This document shows positions 1 through 6,479 of a DNA stretch of 23,225 nucleotides, piece after piece. The position numbers were made by a program, and so were the translations under genes. The notes beneath the pieces were generated by a model that made no database searches, was not told where the DNA came from, and worked only from the letters and a program-made list of their open reading frames with translations. The DNA is from JAPSGM01 sp963777045 (GTDB lineage Bacteria; Chloroflexota; Limnocylindria; QHBO01): contig CAVZPD010000004.1 in NCBI GenBank assembly GCA_963777045.1, positions 1 to 23,225 on the forward strand, written 5' to 3'. Positions within the stretch are counted from its first letter, which is position 1. Each line of letters starts with the position of its first letter.

Positions 1-126
1 CAGGCGCCGGCCGGGGACATCGGCCTGCGAATGGTTCTGCGCTCCAACCGACACCTGGTGACCGCGGTGCCGGCCGCCCATCCGATTGCGGACGTCGACA
101 CCCCCGGGGACCTGCCGGGCAGCTAG
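1..126 (+). CDS. MobA/MocA-like nucleotidyltransferase, C-terminal end (partial)
   Basis: An open frame enters at base 1 and stops with TAG at 124-126, giving 41 residues. The tail reads IADVDTPGDL, which matches the 'D(I/V)DTPEDL' signature that closes many MobA-like NTP transferases, especially molybdenum-cofactor cytidylyltransferases. The preceding GDIGLR and the run ending in VTAVP fit the last strand-helix of that fold. Members transfer a nucleotide to molybdopterin or a similar cofactor in the cytosol. Only the C-terminus is visible, so the catalytic loop cannot be checked and the exact substrate is open. A related sugar-phosphate or 2-phospholactate nucleotidyltransferase is also possible. 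Confidence 0.6.
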   Translation, partial: QAPAGDIGLRMVLRSNRHLVTAVPAAHPIADVDTPGDLPGS

Positions 127-127
127 G

Positions 128-171
128 GCGCGGGTAATCGCGCGGTAATCGCGCGGTAACAACGCGATAAG
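128..171. repeat. Four tandem 11-bp repeats, candidate operator
   Basis: Four consecutive 11-base units occupy 128-138, 139-149, 150-160 and 161-171. Units 2 and 3 read CGCGCGGTAAT and CGCGCGGTAAC. Units 1 and 4 are degenerate versions (GCGCGGGTAAT, AACGCGATAAG). The (G/A)TAA core recurs at 134, 145, 156 and 167, exactly 11 bases apart, so all copies face one side of the helix. The array starts just after the stop of the previous gene and ends 22 bases before the GTG of the XRE-nuclease gene. It could be an autoregulatory binding site. That role is inferred from position and spacing. Confidence 0.5.
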
Positions 172-193
172 CGGCGACTGGGAGCATCCGCCG

Positions 194-931
194 GTGGACG
201 ACCGTCGATTCGGGCGGCTCATTCGTAGCCTGCGACTACACCGTGGCTGGCGCCAGCTGGATGTCGAGCATGCAGCAGGTATCGACCAGACGACCCAGTC
301 GCTGATTGAGGTAGGGAAACTTGCCGGCCTGACCGTCGAAATCATCCGCCGCTCCGCGTCCGCCCTGGGCGCCGACGTTCAGCTCCAGCTTCGGGTGCCC
401 GTGGCACTGACGCGCCTGGCGGACGCTGCGCATGCACGGCTCGTCGAGGCGGTCGTGCTCGAGCTCCGTAGGAATGGTTGGGAGGTCGTGACGGAACTCA
501 CCTTCAACTCCTACGGCGAGCGAGGATCGGTCGACGTCGTGGCCTGGCACGCCGGCCGCCGCACGCTCCTGCTGATCGAGGTCAAGACCCGGCTCGTGGA
601 CGAGCAGGAACTCCTGGCCGCCATCGATCGCAAGTGCCGCATCGTGCCGGCCATGGTGCGGCGCGACCGCGGGTGGGACGCGCAGGTGATCGGCAGACTG
701 CTGCTGGTCGAAGAGGGTACGACGCAGCGCCGCGTGGTGCACCAGCACCGCGAGACATTCGCTGTAGCGTTCCCGGACCGAACCGTTCGGGTCAAAGCGT
801 GGGTGCGCGACCCTGTCGGCCCACTCGCCGGCCTCTGGTTCCTGTCATCTACGACCGCTAATCGTGGTAAGCAGGATTTTGCCGCCCTTCGCCGCGTTCG
901 GAAGCGGCGTCCGCGCTCGCGCGAGTCGTGA
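194..931 (+). CDS. XRE-type HTH protein fused to a PD-(D/E)XK nuclease-like domain
   Basis: The 245-aa product begins with an HTH of the XRE/Cro type (about residues 5-62: FGRLIRSLRLHRGWRQLDVE, then a helix around GIDQTTQSLIEVGK). The second part resembles a PD-(D/E)XK nuclease core: a helix with E101, strand GSVDVVAW with D114, then LLLIEVKT with E129 and K131. The spacing D-x14-E-x-K suits the fold. The C-terminus (about 222-245) is very basic. The GTG start at 194 has GGGAG at 180-184, nine bases upstream. DNA binding through the HTH and a nuclease-like domain acting on DNA are family-level inferences. Catalytic activity is not proven, and some relatives are purely regulatory. No partner methylase or antitoxin is adjacent. 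The 255 bases after it hold no convincing gene. Confidence 0.7.
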   Translation: MDDRRFGRLIRSLRLHRGWRQLDVEHAAGIDQTTQSLIEVGKLAGLTVEIIRRSASALGADVQLQLRVPVALTRLADAAHARLVEAVVLELRRNGWEVVTELTFNSYGERGSVDVVAWHAGRRTLLLIEVKTRLVDEQELLAAIDRKCRIVPAMVRRDRGWDAQVIGRLLLVEEGTTQRRVVHQHRETFAVAFPDRTVRVKAWVRDPVGPLAGLWFLSSTTANRGKQDFAALRRVRKRRPRSRES

Positions 932-1173
932 GGAGAACCGTGTCTGCGGACCACGCGTCACGGAACCCGCTTAGCACGACCACCGTTCGTAAATGGCGGA
1001 CGGCAGCGGCACCCGTGCGGTTACCACGATTACGGGTCGTGCATGGCGAAAACGGGTTCGCAAGAAGAGACGGGCTCGCAAGGAACGGTATTCGAGCGCG
1101 AGGACGCGCGGCCTGGCAAAGCCAAGGGGTCGGCGGCGGCCACAGCCACTCAGCCTGGCGCCGTCGCCGCGCG

Positions 1174-1179
1174 TAGAAT
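1174..1179 (+). promoter_or_regulatory. Candidate -10 box for leader ORF/ruvB
   Basis: TAGAAT lies seven bases before the ATG at 1187, so transcription would begin at or next to that start codon (leaderless type). No clear -35 hexamer is visible upstream. The same TANNNT-then-start arrangement recurs elsewhere in this window, which supports the reading. Confidence 0.4.
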
Positions 1180-1186
1180 CGGTCGC

Positions 1187-1228
1187 ATGTTCGATTCGGC
1201 CAGACGTGAAGCCGTGGCGGCGGCGTGA
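1187..1228 (+). CDS. Possible 13-codon leader ORF coupled to ruvB
   Basis: ATG at 1187 opens MFDSARREAVAAA, ending at TGA 1226-1228. The stop overlaps the ruvB GTG (1225-1227) in a GTGA junction. The ATG sits seven bases behind a TAGAAT box and has no Shine-Dalgarno sequence, and the ruvB GTG also lacks one. Translation of the leader followed by reinitiation would explain how ruvB is translated. The same frame is open back to an ATG at 1043 (61 residues in total), but that longer product has no recognisable fold. The coding status of the short version is inferred from layout only. Confidence 0.3.
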   Translation: MFDSARREAVAAA

Positions 1229-2271
1229 CGATCGAGCGCATCACCAGCGCCGAGGCCGCCGAAGAGGAGCTCGCGCTCGAATCGACCGTCCGTCCGCGAC
1301 GCCTCGACGAGTTCGCCGGGCAGGAGCGCGTCAAGGAGAATCTCGCCATCCTGATCGACGCGGCTCGGCAGCGGAGCGAGCCGGTCGACCACATCCTGCT
1401 CTACGGCCCGCCGGGCCTGGGCAAGACCACGTTGGCGAACATCGTGGCGGCCGAGCTTGGCGCGCAGATCCGGACCACCAGTGGTCCGGCCATCGAGCGT
1501 GCCGGCGACCTGGCGGCGGTCCTCACCAGCCTCTCGCGCGGCGACGTGCTGTTCATCGACGAGATCCACCGTCTCAGCCATGCGGTGGAAGAGATCCTCT
1601 ATCCGGCCATGGAGGACTTCGCCCTGGACGTCGTGCTCGGCAAGGGACCGGGGGCGCGGACCGTCAGGCTGCAGATCGAGCAGGTGACGGTGGTCGGGGC
1701 AACCACGCGCGTGGGCGCCATCACCGGTCCGCTCCGAGATCGATTCGGCGCAACGTACCGGCTGGACTACTACACGCAGGCCGACCTGGAGCAGATTCTG
1801 CGCCGCAGCGCCGAGATCCTGGAGATCGAGCTTGCGCCCGAGGCGGCCTCCACGGTGGCTCGCCGCTCGCGCGGGACGCCGCGCATCGCCAATCGGCTTC
1901 TCAAACGCGTGCGCGACTTCGCCCAGGTTCGGGGTGGGGGAGACGGGATGGTGACGCCGGAGCTGGCCAACGACGCACTGGATCTGCTGGAGATCGACGA
2001 ACGGGGACTGGATGCCATGGACCGCCAGCTGCTGCGCGCCATGGCCGATCACCACAACGGAGGCCCGGTGGGCCTCTCGACGATGGCCGCCACCGTCAGC
2101 GAGCCGGTCGAGACGATCGAGGACGTGGTCGAGCCGTACCTGATGCAGATCGGGCTCCTGGCCCGAACGTCTCGCGGTCGCCAGCTGACTGTCGGCGGCT
2201 GGCGCCACCTTGGCCTGGCACCACCGGCCGACGCCAGCGCGCCGGCACGGCAACCCGGGCTATTCGACTAG
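1225..2271 (+). CDS. ruvB: Holliday junction branch-migration helicase RuvB
   Basis: RuvB is the AAA+ motor that drives branch migration of Holliday junctions with RuvA during recombination and repair. The 348-aa protein shows Walker A GPPGLGKT (61-68), Walker B FIDEIH (110-115), sensor 1 GATTR (158-162), the arginine-finger segment LRDRFG (170-175) and the sensor-2 region RGTPRIANR (216-224). A winged-helix C-terminal domain follows. Length is normal for the family. The GTG start at 1225 is bounded by an in-frame TGA at 1207-1209, so it cannot start much earlier. It has no Shine-Dalgarno sequence and overlaps the possible leader ORF. ruvA and ruvC are not in the window. The extreme C-terminus is RQPGLFD, which resembles a sliding-clamp binding pentapeptide. 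Confidence 0.97.
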   Translation: MTIERITSAEAAEEELALESTVRPRRLDEFAGQERVKENLAILIDAARQRSEPVDHILLYGPPGLGKTTLANIVAAELGAQIRTTSGPAIERAGDLAAVLTSLSRGDVLFIDEIHRLSHAVEEILYPAMEDFALDVVLGKGPGARTVRLQIEQVTVVGATTRVGAITGPLRDRFGATYRLDYYTQADLEQILRRSAEILEIELAPEAASTVARRSRGTPRIANRLLKRVRDFAQVRGGGDGMVTPELANDALDLLEIDERGLDAMDRQLLRAMADHHNGGPVGLSTMAATVSEPVETIEDVVEPYLMQIGLLARTSRGRQLTVGGWRHLGLAPPADASAPARQPGLFD

Positions 2272-2275
2272 GCCG

Positions 2276-2488
2276 ATGTCCCCGGAGATCGGCCGAATCG
2301 TGCTCCTGGTCGGGCTGCTGCTGGTGATCGTCGGCGGGCTGGCCATGATCGGGGTTCGCCTGCCTATCGGCCGGCTTCCGGGGGATATCGCCGTCGAGGG
2401 CGAGCACGGTGGCATCTACATCCCACTCGGCACCATGCTGGTCGTCTCGGTCGTGCTGACCCTGCTCTTCTATTTCCTGCGCCGCTGA
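2276..2488 (+). CDS. DUF2905 small membrane protein
   Basis: This is a 70-aa protein with two hydrophobic segments (about 7-28 and 50-67). They flank the loop PIGRLPGDIAVEG, whose GRLPGDI core is the hallmark of the DUF2905 family. DUF2905 proteins are small inner-membrane proteins of unknown function, often found near ruvB and queA in diverse bacteria. The ATG at 2276 lies four bases after the ruvB stop, so the pair is probably co-transcribed and translationally coupled. An upstream in-frame ATG at 2210 exists, but it would overlap the ruvB coding sequence by 62 bases and add a non-family N-terminus. Confidence 0.85.
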   Translation: MSPEIGRIVLLVGLLLVIVGGLAMIGVRLPIGRLPGDIAVEGEHGGIYIPLGTMLVVSVVLTLLFYFLRR

Positions 2489-2624
2489 CCAGCACCTCCG
2501 ACAGCGGCCGGCAGGTGCGAAATGTGGGCGCGGGCGTCGATGCGTCGGAGTAGGCTCCACCACGGGCACCGGTGGCCCGCTTGATGTCGGGATCACGCGT
2601 GCCAGGAGCGGAGGGTGATCCAGA

Positions 2625-4025
2625 GTGTCAGTTCAGGCAACCGAAGCACCGCATGGCGAGGCAGCCGCGCCCGGCGCGGGTGCTGGAGGCCTCGATCGGT
2701 TCTTCAAGCTCACCGAGCGGGGGACCACAGTCGGCACGGAGGTGAAGGCGGGCATCACCACGTTCCTGGTGATGGCCTACATCATCTTCCTCAACCCGCT
2801 GATCCTCTCGAACATGTTCGAGGCGGGTTCAGCGGAGCAGGCGGCCTTCATTCCGGCCGCGGCGGCGGCCACGGCGCTGCTCGCCGGCGTCCTCACCATC
2901 GCCATGGGGCTCGTCTCGAACTACCCGATCGCCCTGGCCGCCGGCCTGGGCATCAACGGCATCGTGGCCTTCACCCTCGTGCTCGGCCTGGGACTCTCCC
3001 CGGCCGCGGCGATGGGCGTCATCGTGCTCGAGGGCCTCGTGGTCCTGGTGCTCGTCCTGGTCGGCCTGCGGGAGGCGATCATGAACGCCGTGCCGCTCGC
3101 GCTGAAGCGGGCTATCGGCGTGGGCATCGGCCTCTTCATCCTGTTCATCGGTTTCTCGGATGCTGGCCTGATCGTGGCCGGCAGCGGGACGCCGGTAGCG
3201 TTCGTCTTTCCGAACAGCACGCTCGCGTGGCTCTCGCTGCTGGGCCTCGGCCTGACGATCGTCCTCTTCGTGCTGCGGGTCCAGGCGGCGCTGCTGATCA
3301 GCATCCTGGTCATGTCGGTGATCAGCTTCATCGTCGGGTTCACCACCTGGCCCGCGGACGCCAGCTTCGTTCCGGATTTCGCGACCCTTGGCGCGTTCGA
3401 TCTCGGCGGCGTCTGGTCGCTGGGTGCGCTGGCGGCGATCCTCACCATCTTCGCCATCATGCTCACCGACTTCTTCGACACGATGGGCACGGCGACGGCC
3501 ATCACCGAGCAGGCGGGGCTCACCACCGAGGACGGCCAGGTGCCGGACATCGGGCGCGTCCTGCTGGTCGACTCGATCGGAGCGGTCGCCGGGGGCGCCG
3601 CGGGCATCAGCTCCAACACCAGCTACATCGAGAGCGCGGCCGGCGTGGCCGAGGGTGGCCGGACCGGCCTGACGGCCGTCATCACCGGCCTCCTCTTCCT
3701 GGTCGCGGTCCTCGTCACGCCCCTGGCGGGCATGGTCCCGTTCGCGGCGACGGCGCCCGTTCTGATCGTGGTTGGCTACCTGATGGCGACCCTGATCAAG
3801 GACATCGACTTCGTGGATGTCGAGGAGGGCTTCCCGGCGCTTCTCGGGATCATCCTGATGCCGATCACCTTCAGCATCACGGTCGGCATCGGCGCCGCCT
3901 TCGTCAGCTGGGTGCTGATCAAGGCGGTGCGCGGCAAGTTCAGCGAGATTCACGTGCTGATGTGGGTGGTCGCGCTGGCCTTCGTCGTCTACTTCGCCCA
4001 GGACTGGATCAACAGCATCATCTGA
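2625..4025 (+). CDS. NCS2 family purine permease (AzgA/PbuG type)
   Basis: This 466-aa polytopic membrane protein (about 12-14 hydrophobic segments) probably imports hypoxanthine, guanine or adenine by proton symport. Signature stretches of the AzgA/PbuG branch (COG2252) are visible: TTFLVMAYIIFLNP (45-58), TDFFDTMGT (281-289) and SSNTSYIESAAGVAEGGRTG (329-348). The N-terminal ~20 residues are Ala/Gly-rich and not part of the fold. The GTG start at 2625 follows a purine-rich GGAGGG about nine bases upstream. A TAGGCT box at 2551-2556 could be its -10. A strong hairpin follows the stop. The exact purine specificity cannot be read from the sequence. Confidence 0.9.
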   Translation: MSVQATEAPHGEAAAPGAGAGGLDRFFKLTERGTTVGTEVKAGITTFLVMAYIIFLNPLILSNMFEAGSAEQAAFIPAAAAATALLAGVLTIAMGLVSNYPIALAAGLGINGIVAFTLVLGLGLSPAAAMGVIVLEGLVVLVLVLVGLREAIMNAVPLALKRAIGVGIGLFILFIGFSDAGLIVAGSGTPVAFVFPNSTLAWLSLLGLGLTIVLFVLRVQAALLISILVMSVISFIVGFTTWPADASFVPDFATLGAFDLGGVWSLGALAAILTIFAIMLTDFFDTMGTATAITEQAGLTTEDGQVPDIGRVLLVDSIGAVAGGAAGISSNTSYIESAAGVAEGGRTGLTAVITGLLFLVAVLVTPLAGMVPFAATAPVLIVVGYLMATLIKDIDFVDVEEGFPALLGIILMPITFSITVGIGAAFVSWVLIKAVRGKFSEIHVLMWVVALAFVVYFAQDWINSII

Positions 4026-4042
4026 GCCGTCCTGCACCGATG

Positions 4043-4070
4043 GCGCCCGGCCGGGCTTCCGGCCGGGCGC
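4043..4070 (+). terminator. Strong hairpin downstream of the purine permease
   Basis: GCGCCCGGCCGG (4043-4054), loop GCTT, then the exact complement (4059-4070) form a perfect 12-bp GC stem 17 bases after the permease stop. No clear T-run follows, only TACGCTTTCC. It may be an intrinsic-like terminator or an mRNA 3'-end stabiliser. Confidence 0.65.
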
Positions 4071-4076
4071 TACGCT
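4071..4076 (+). promoter_or_regulatory. Candidate -10 box of queA
   Basis: TACGCT starts at the base after the hairpin that ends the permease unit and lies 11 bases before the queA ATG (4088). A start of transcription about 6-7 bases downstream would leave only a few untranslated bases. No -35 motif is evident, because the hairpin occupies that region. Confidence 0.4.
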
Positions 4077-4087
4077 TTCCGTCACCG

Positions 4088-5170
4088 ATGACCGATGCAC
4101 AGCCTCCGGCCCGACTGCGGGTCGACGACTTCGACTACCGGCTCCCCGCCGCGGCGATCGCGCAGGTCCCGGCCGAGCCGCGCGACGCCGCCCGCCTCCT
4201 GATTCTCGATCGTGCCGCGTCCACGCCCGGGCGTCCCGCCCTGACGCACCGCGTCTTCGCCGAGCTGGGAGCGGAGCTCGAGCCGAACGACCTGCTGGTG
4301 GTGAACGACTCTCGCGTCATCCCCGCCCGCCTGCGGGCGCGACGGGACACCGGCGGTGAAGCCGAGGTGCTCGTCCTGCGGCTCATGGAGGACGCATCGG
4401 GCCGATGGGAGGGCCTGGTCCGTCCATCGCGCCGCATCGGCATCGGCGATCGCCTGCGACTGCGCAGCGGCGACCTGGTCGAGGTGGGGGAGCGGCTCGG
4501 CCAGGGGACCCGCGCTGTCCGCTTCTTCCGCGACCCGCTGGCCGTCATGGCAGCGGCCGGCGAGATGCCGCTGCCGCCCTACATCAAGCGCAGCGGTGCC
4601 CCCGCGGAGCGCTACCAGACCGTCTACGCGAGGCCTCCCGGCTCGGCCGCAGCTCCGACCGCCGGGCTGCACTTCACGCCGGCCCTCCTGGCCTCGCTGG
4701 AGAAGGCGGGCGTGCAACGCGCATCGGTGACGCTGCACGTTGGCCTCGATACGTTTCGTCCGCTGGAGGGCGAGTTCGTCGACGAGCACCGCATCCACAG
4801 GGAGTGGTACGAGGTGCCGCTGGCGGCGAGCCGGGCCATCGGCGGTGCAAGACGCGAGGGAGGACGGATCGTGGCCGTGGGCACCACCAGCGTGCGGGTG
4901 CTCGAGACGGCGGCCCAGCGCAGGGGGGCACGGGGATGGAGCGACCTCTACATCTCGCCGCCGTTCGCCTTCGGCGCCGTGGATGCGTTGATCACGAACT
5001 TCCATCTGCCGCGCAGCTCGCTCCTGCTGCTGGTGACCGCGTTCGTGCAGGCCGGCATGGGCAACGTCACCGAATACGACGCGCGCGATACCCTCCTCGC
5101 TGCCTACCGCGCCGCCCTTGAGGCCGGCTATCGGTTCTTCAGCTTCGGCGACGCCATGCTGATCCGCTGA
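4088..5170 (+). CDS. queA: S-adenosylmethionine:tRNA ribosyltransferase-isomerase QueA
   Basis: QueA transfers and isomerises the ribosyl moiety of SAM onto 7-aminomethyl-7-deazaguanine in tRNA, giving epoxyqueuosine at the wobble position. The 360-aa product shows the family landmarks in order: VVNDSRVIPARL (71-82), PTAGLHFT (190-197), HVGLDTFRP (217-225), GTTSVRVLE (265-273) and TNFHLPRSSLLLLVTAF (303-319). Length is typical. The ATG at 4088 is the first start after the upstream hairpin. The frame is open much further upstream (to 2615) only because the permease gene is a GC-rich shadow in that frame. tgt, which inserts the preQ1 base, lies 1.3 kb downstream, so the window carries two adjacent steps of queuosine synthesis. 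Confidence 0.97.
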   Translation: MTDAQPPARLRVDDFDYRLPAAAIAQVPAEPRDAARLLILDRAASTPGRPALTHRVFAELGAELEPNDLLVVNDSRVIPARLRARRDTGGEAEVLVLRLMEDASGRWEGLVRPSRRIGIGDRLRLRSGDLVEVGERLGQGTRAVRFFRDPLAVMAAAGEMPLPPYIKRSGAPAERYQTVYARPPGSAAAPTAGLHFTPALLASLEKAGVQRASVTLHVGLDTFRPLEGEFVDEHRIHREWYEVPLAASRAIGGARREGGRIVAVGTTSVRVLETAAQRRGARGWSDLYISPPFAFGAVDALITNFHLPRSSLLLLVTAFVQAGMGNVTEYDARDTLLAAYRAALEAGYRFFSFGDAMLIR

Positions 5171-5207
5171 TCGCCTGCGAAAGACGGGCTTACTGGCCAG
5201 CGGGGCG

Positions 5208-5213
5208 TACCCT
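5208..5213 (+). promoter_or_regulatory. Candidate -10 box of the repetitive protein gene
   Basis: TACCCT fits the TACNNT pattern seen before other genes here. Unlike those, it leaves a leader of about 28-30 bases that contains the AGGAG ribosome-binding site at 5236-5240. No -35 motif is recognisable. Confidence 0.3.
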
Positions 5214-5247
5214 TGTCTGAACACCTACAACGAACAGGAGCTTGCGC

Positions 5248-5871
5248 ATGGCAGATGAGCGTGAAATCGGACGCCGGGTCAAGGAGAGCGTGATCGGCAC
5301 CATCAAGGGCACCGGGGAGGTCGGCGAAGCCGCGGTTGGGACCCTCTCGTCGCTCGTTCAGCGCACCGTCAAGGAGATCGGCGGCGCCGGCTCAACTGCG
5401 GCCGACCTGGCCGTTGGAGCGGTGAAGGGCACCATCGGCGCCGTCGGTGACGTCGCTGGCTTGAGCGCGCTGACGGCCGCCAACACCATCAGCACCACCG
5501 CCACCGCCGCCTCGTCGGCGGCCACCTCGGTCGGCAACGCGGCGAAGGCCGCGGTGGTCGGGGCGGTGCGCGGGTCCGCCGATGCCGGCATGGAAACGAT
5601 GGACGCCATCGGCCAAACCAGCCGTACGGCTGTCTCGGAGGCGTCGTCGATCGGCGCCGATATCACGGCTGCTGCCGTCGGCGCCGTAGAGGGCGCCATC
5701 CAGGTGGCGCGCGACACGAGCCTCAACGCCGAAGAGGCGGCGTCAGCCGCTGCGACCGGCGCCGTCGATGCGGCAGGGAACATCGGCGAGTCTGCGGGCA
5801 GGCGCGTTCGCGCGGCGGTCGAGGGAACGATCAACGGCGTCAAGGTGGTCGTGAAGTCGACCGTGAGCTGA
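5248..5871 (+). CDS. Repetitive Gly/Ala/Val-rich amphipathic protein, function unknown
   Basis: I cannot assign a function. The 207-aa product is built from repeats with a GxxxG core: GTIKG (17-21), GAVKG (57-61), GAVRG (105-109), GAVEG (145-149), GTING (193-197), and a degenerate GAVDA (171-175). Between them are Ala/Ser/Thr-rich stretches, and charged residues flank each core. There is no signal peptide, no cysteine and no aromatic residue. The pattern suggests long amphipathic helices that pack on each other or on a membrane surface, somewhat like LEA, phasin or apolipoprotein-type proteins, but this is inference. The ATG at 5248 has AGGAG seven bases upstream; a TTG two codons earlier (5242) is less likely. 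It stands alone, convergent with the next gene. Confidence 0.75.
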   Translation: MADEREIGRRVKESVIGTIKGTGEVGEAAVGTLSSLVQRTVKEIGGAGSTAADLAVGAVKGTIGAVGDVAGLSALTAANTISTTATAASSAATSVGNAAKAAVVGAVRGSADAGMETMDAIGQTSRTAVSEASSIGADITAAAVGAVEGAIQVARDTSLNAEEAASAAATGAVDAAGNIGESAGRRVRAAVEGTINGVKVVVKSTVS

Positions 5872-5884
5872 CCGGCCCGGGGCG

Positions 5885-6463
5885 CTAGCTGCGAGGGGGC
5901 AAACCAAGCCGCCGCTCGAGATCGAGCGGCGGCTCCTCGTTCTCGAGATCGGGCTCGATCCGGATCGGCGCGCGAGGCGCCCCGGGCGCCGGTGGCGCGC
6001 TCACCGGGGTCGCAGCGGGGTCGTCAGCGGCCTGCCCAGCGGGTTCGGCCATCACCGCGCAGGCGGCCGCGAACTGCGCGAGCGCCCGCCCCAGCTCCGC
6101 CGTCTCGGAGAGCACATCCAGGCTTGGGCGCGCGATCAGCAGCCGCCATCGCGTTTCGTGCTCGTGGGCCCACAGCCGCGAGGTCTCGCCGCGCAGGTCG
6201 ACGCCGTGGACCGCCTGCCAGGGATAGAGGCGCAGGCTCAGGCTGTACCGCGCGCTGGTCGCCCGCGGGCCGTACCACGTGTCGAGGAGACCGAGCTCGG
6301 TCGCCACCAGCAGCCGGCGCTCTTCCTCCTCGCGTCCGGTGGCCGTCGCGAAGATGGCCACGTCGCTGACGCCGAGCGCCCGCAGGTGGAGACCGATCCA
6401 CTCGCGCAGCTCATCGTTGAGGTAGGGGTGGCGTGGCCATTCCGAAAGTCTCACGAGGCCCAT
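5885..6463 (-). CDS. Conserved-looking hypothetical protein with disordered acidic/proline C-terminus
   Basis: Product not recognised. The 192-aa protein has a folded N-terminal part (about 1-140) with alternating hydrophobic strands around LLVATELGLLDTWYGP, ARYSLSLRLYPWQAVHGVDL and RWRLLIARP, followed by a helix. This strand-rich layout with a central tryptophan resembles small PH-like or GRAM-like domains, but no motif proves it. Residues about 141-180 are Ala/Pro-rich and acidic, then PLDLERRLGLPP closes the protein like a short peptide tail. GAGAGG on the coding strand about 7 bases before the ATG is a plausible ribosome site. It is divergent from tgt with only 16 bases between start codons, and convergent with the repetitive protein gene 13 bases away. 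Confidence 0.65.
   Translation of the reverse strand: MGLVRLSEWPRHPYLNDELREWIGLHLRALGVSDVAIFATATGREEEERRLLVATELGLLDTWYGPRATSARYSLSLRLYPWQAVHGVDLRGETSRLWAHEHETRWRLLIARPSLDVLSETAELGRALAQFAAACAVMAEPAGQAADDPAATPVSAPPAPGAPRAPIRIEPDLENEEPPLDLERRLGLPPRS
5908..5933. terminator. Perfect 12-bp inverted repeat, candidate terminator for the convergent plus-strand gene
   Basis: GCCGCCGCTCGA, a GA spacer and the exact complement form a 26-base near-palindrome. It lies inside the last codons of the minus-strand gene and 36 bases past the stop of the plus-strand repetitive gene. The base sequence after the stem on the plus strand is pyrimidine-rich (CTCCTCGTTCTC). It may end plus-strand transcription. It cannot be a terminator for the minus gene, which must read through it to its stop at 5885. 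Confidence 0.4.
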
Positions 6464-6467
6464 AGCC

Positions 6468-6473
6468 TATCCT
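6468..6473 (+). promoter_or_regulatory. Candidate -10 box of tgt (leaderless)
   Basis: TATCCT is six bases before the tgt GTG (6480), placing the expected transcription start on or next to the start codon. There is no Shine-Dalgarno sequence between them. The box lies in the 16-base gap shared with the divergent gene. Confidence 0.45.
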
Positions 6474-6479
6474 CTCGCG

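Noticed and set aside
1043..1186. Extension of the leader ORF to 61 codons from ATG 1043
   Set aside because: Low-complexity composition and no ribosome site. The TAGAAT box lies inside it, favouring the short version from 1187.
993..2327. Plus-strand frame of 444 codons covering ruvB, starting MADGSGTRAV
   Set aside because: Arg/Ala/Gly-rich shadow of ruvB in another frame. The only part outside ruvB (993-1224) is basic but has no ribosome site and no recognisable fold.
2615..4087. Long open frame (2615-5170) that would make queA an 851-aa protein
   Set aside because: The upstream ~490 codons are a shadow frame of the permease gene, rich in Arg/Gly/His with no domain. queA family similarity begins at ATG 4088, after a strong hairpin.
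2829..4100. Minus-strand frame of 423 codons opposite the permease
   Set aside because: Asp/His/Arg-rich antisense shadow typical of GC-rich coding DNA. The permease on the plus strand is certain.
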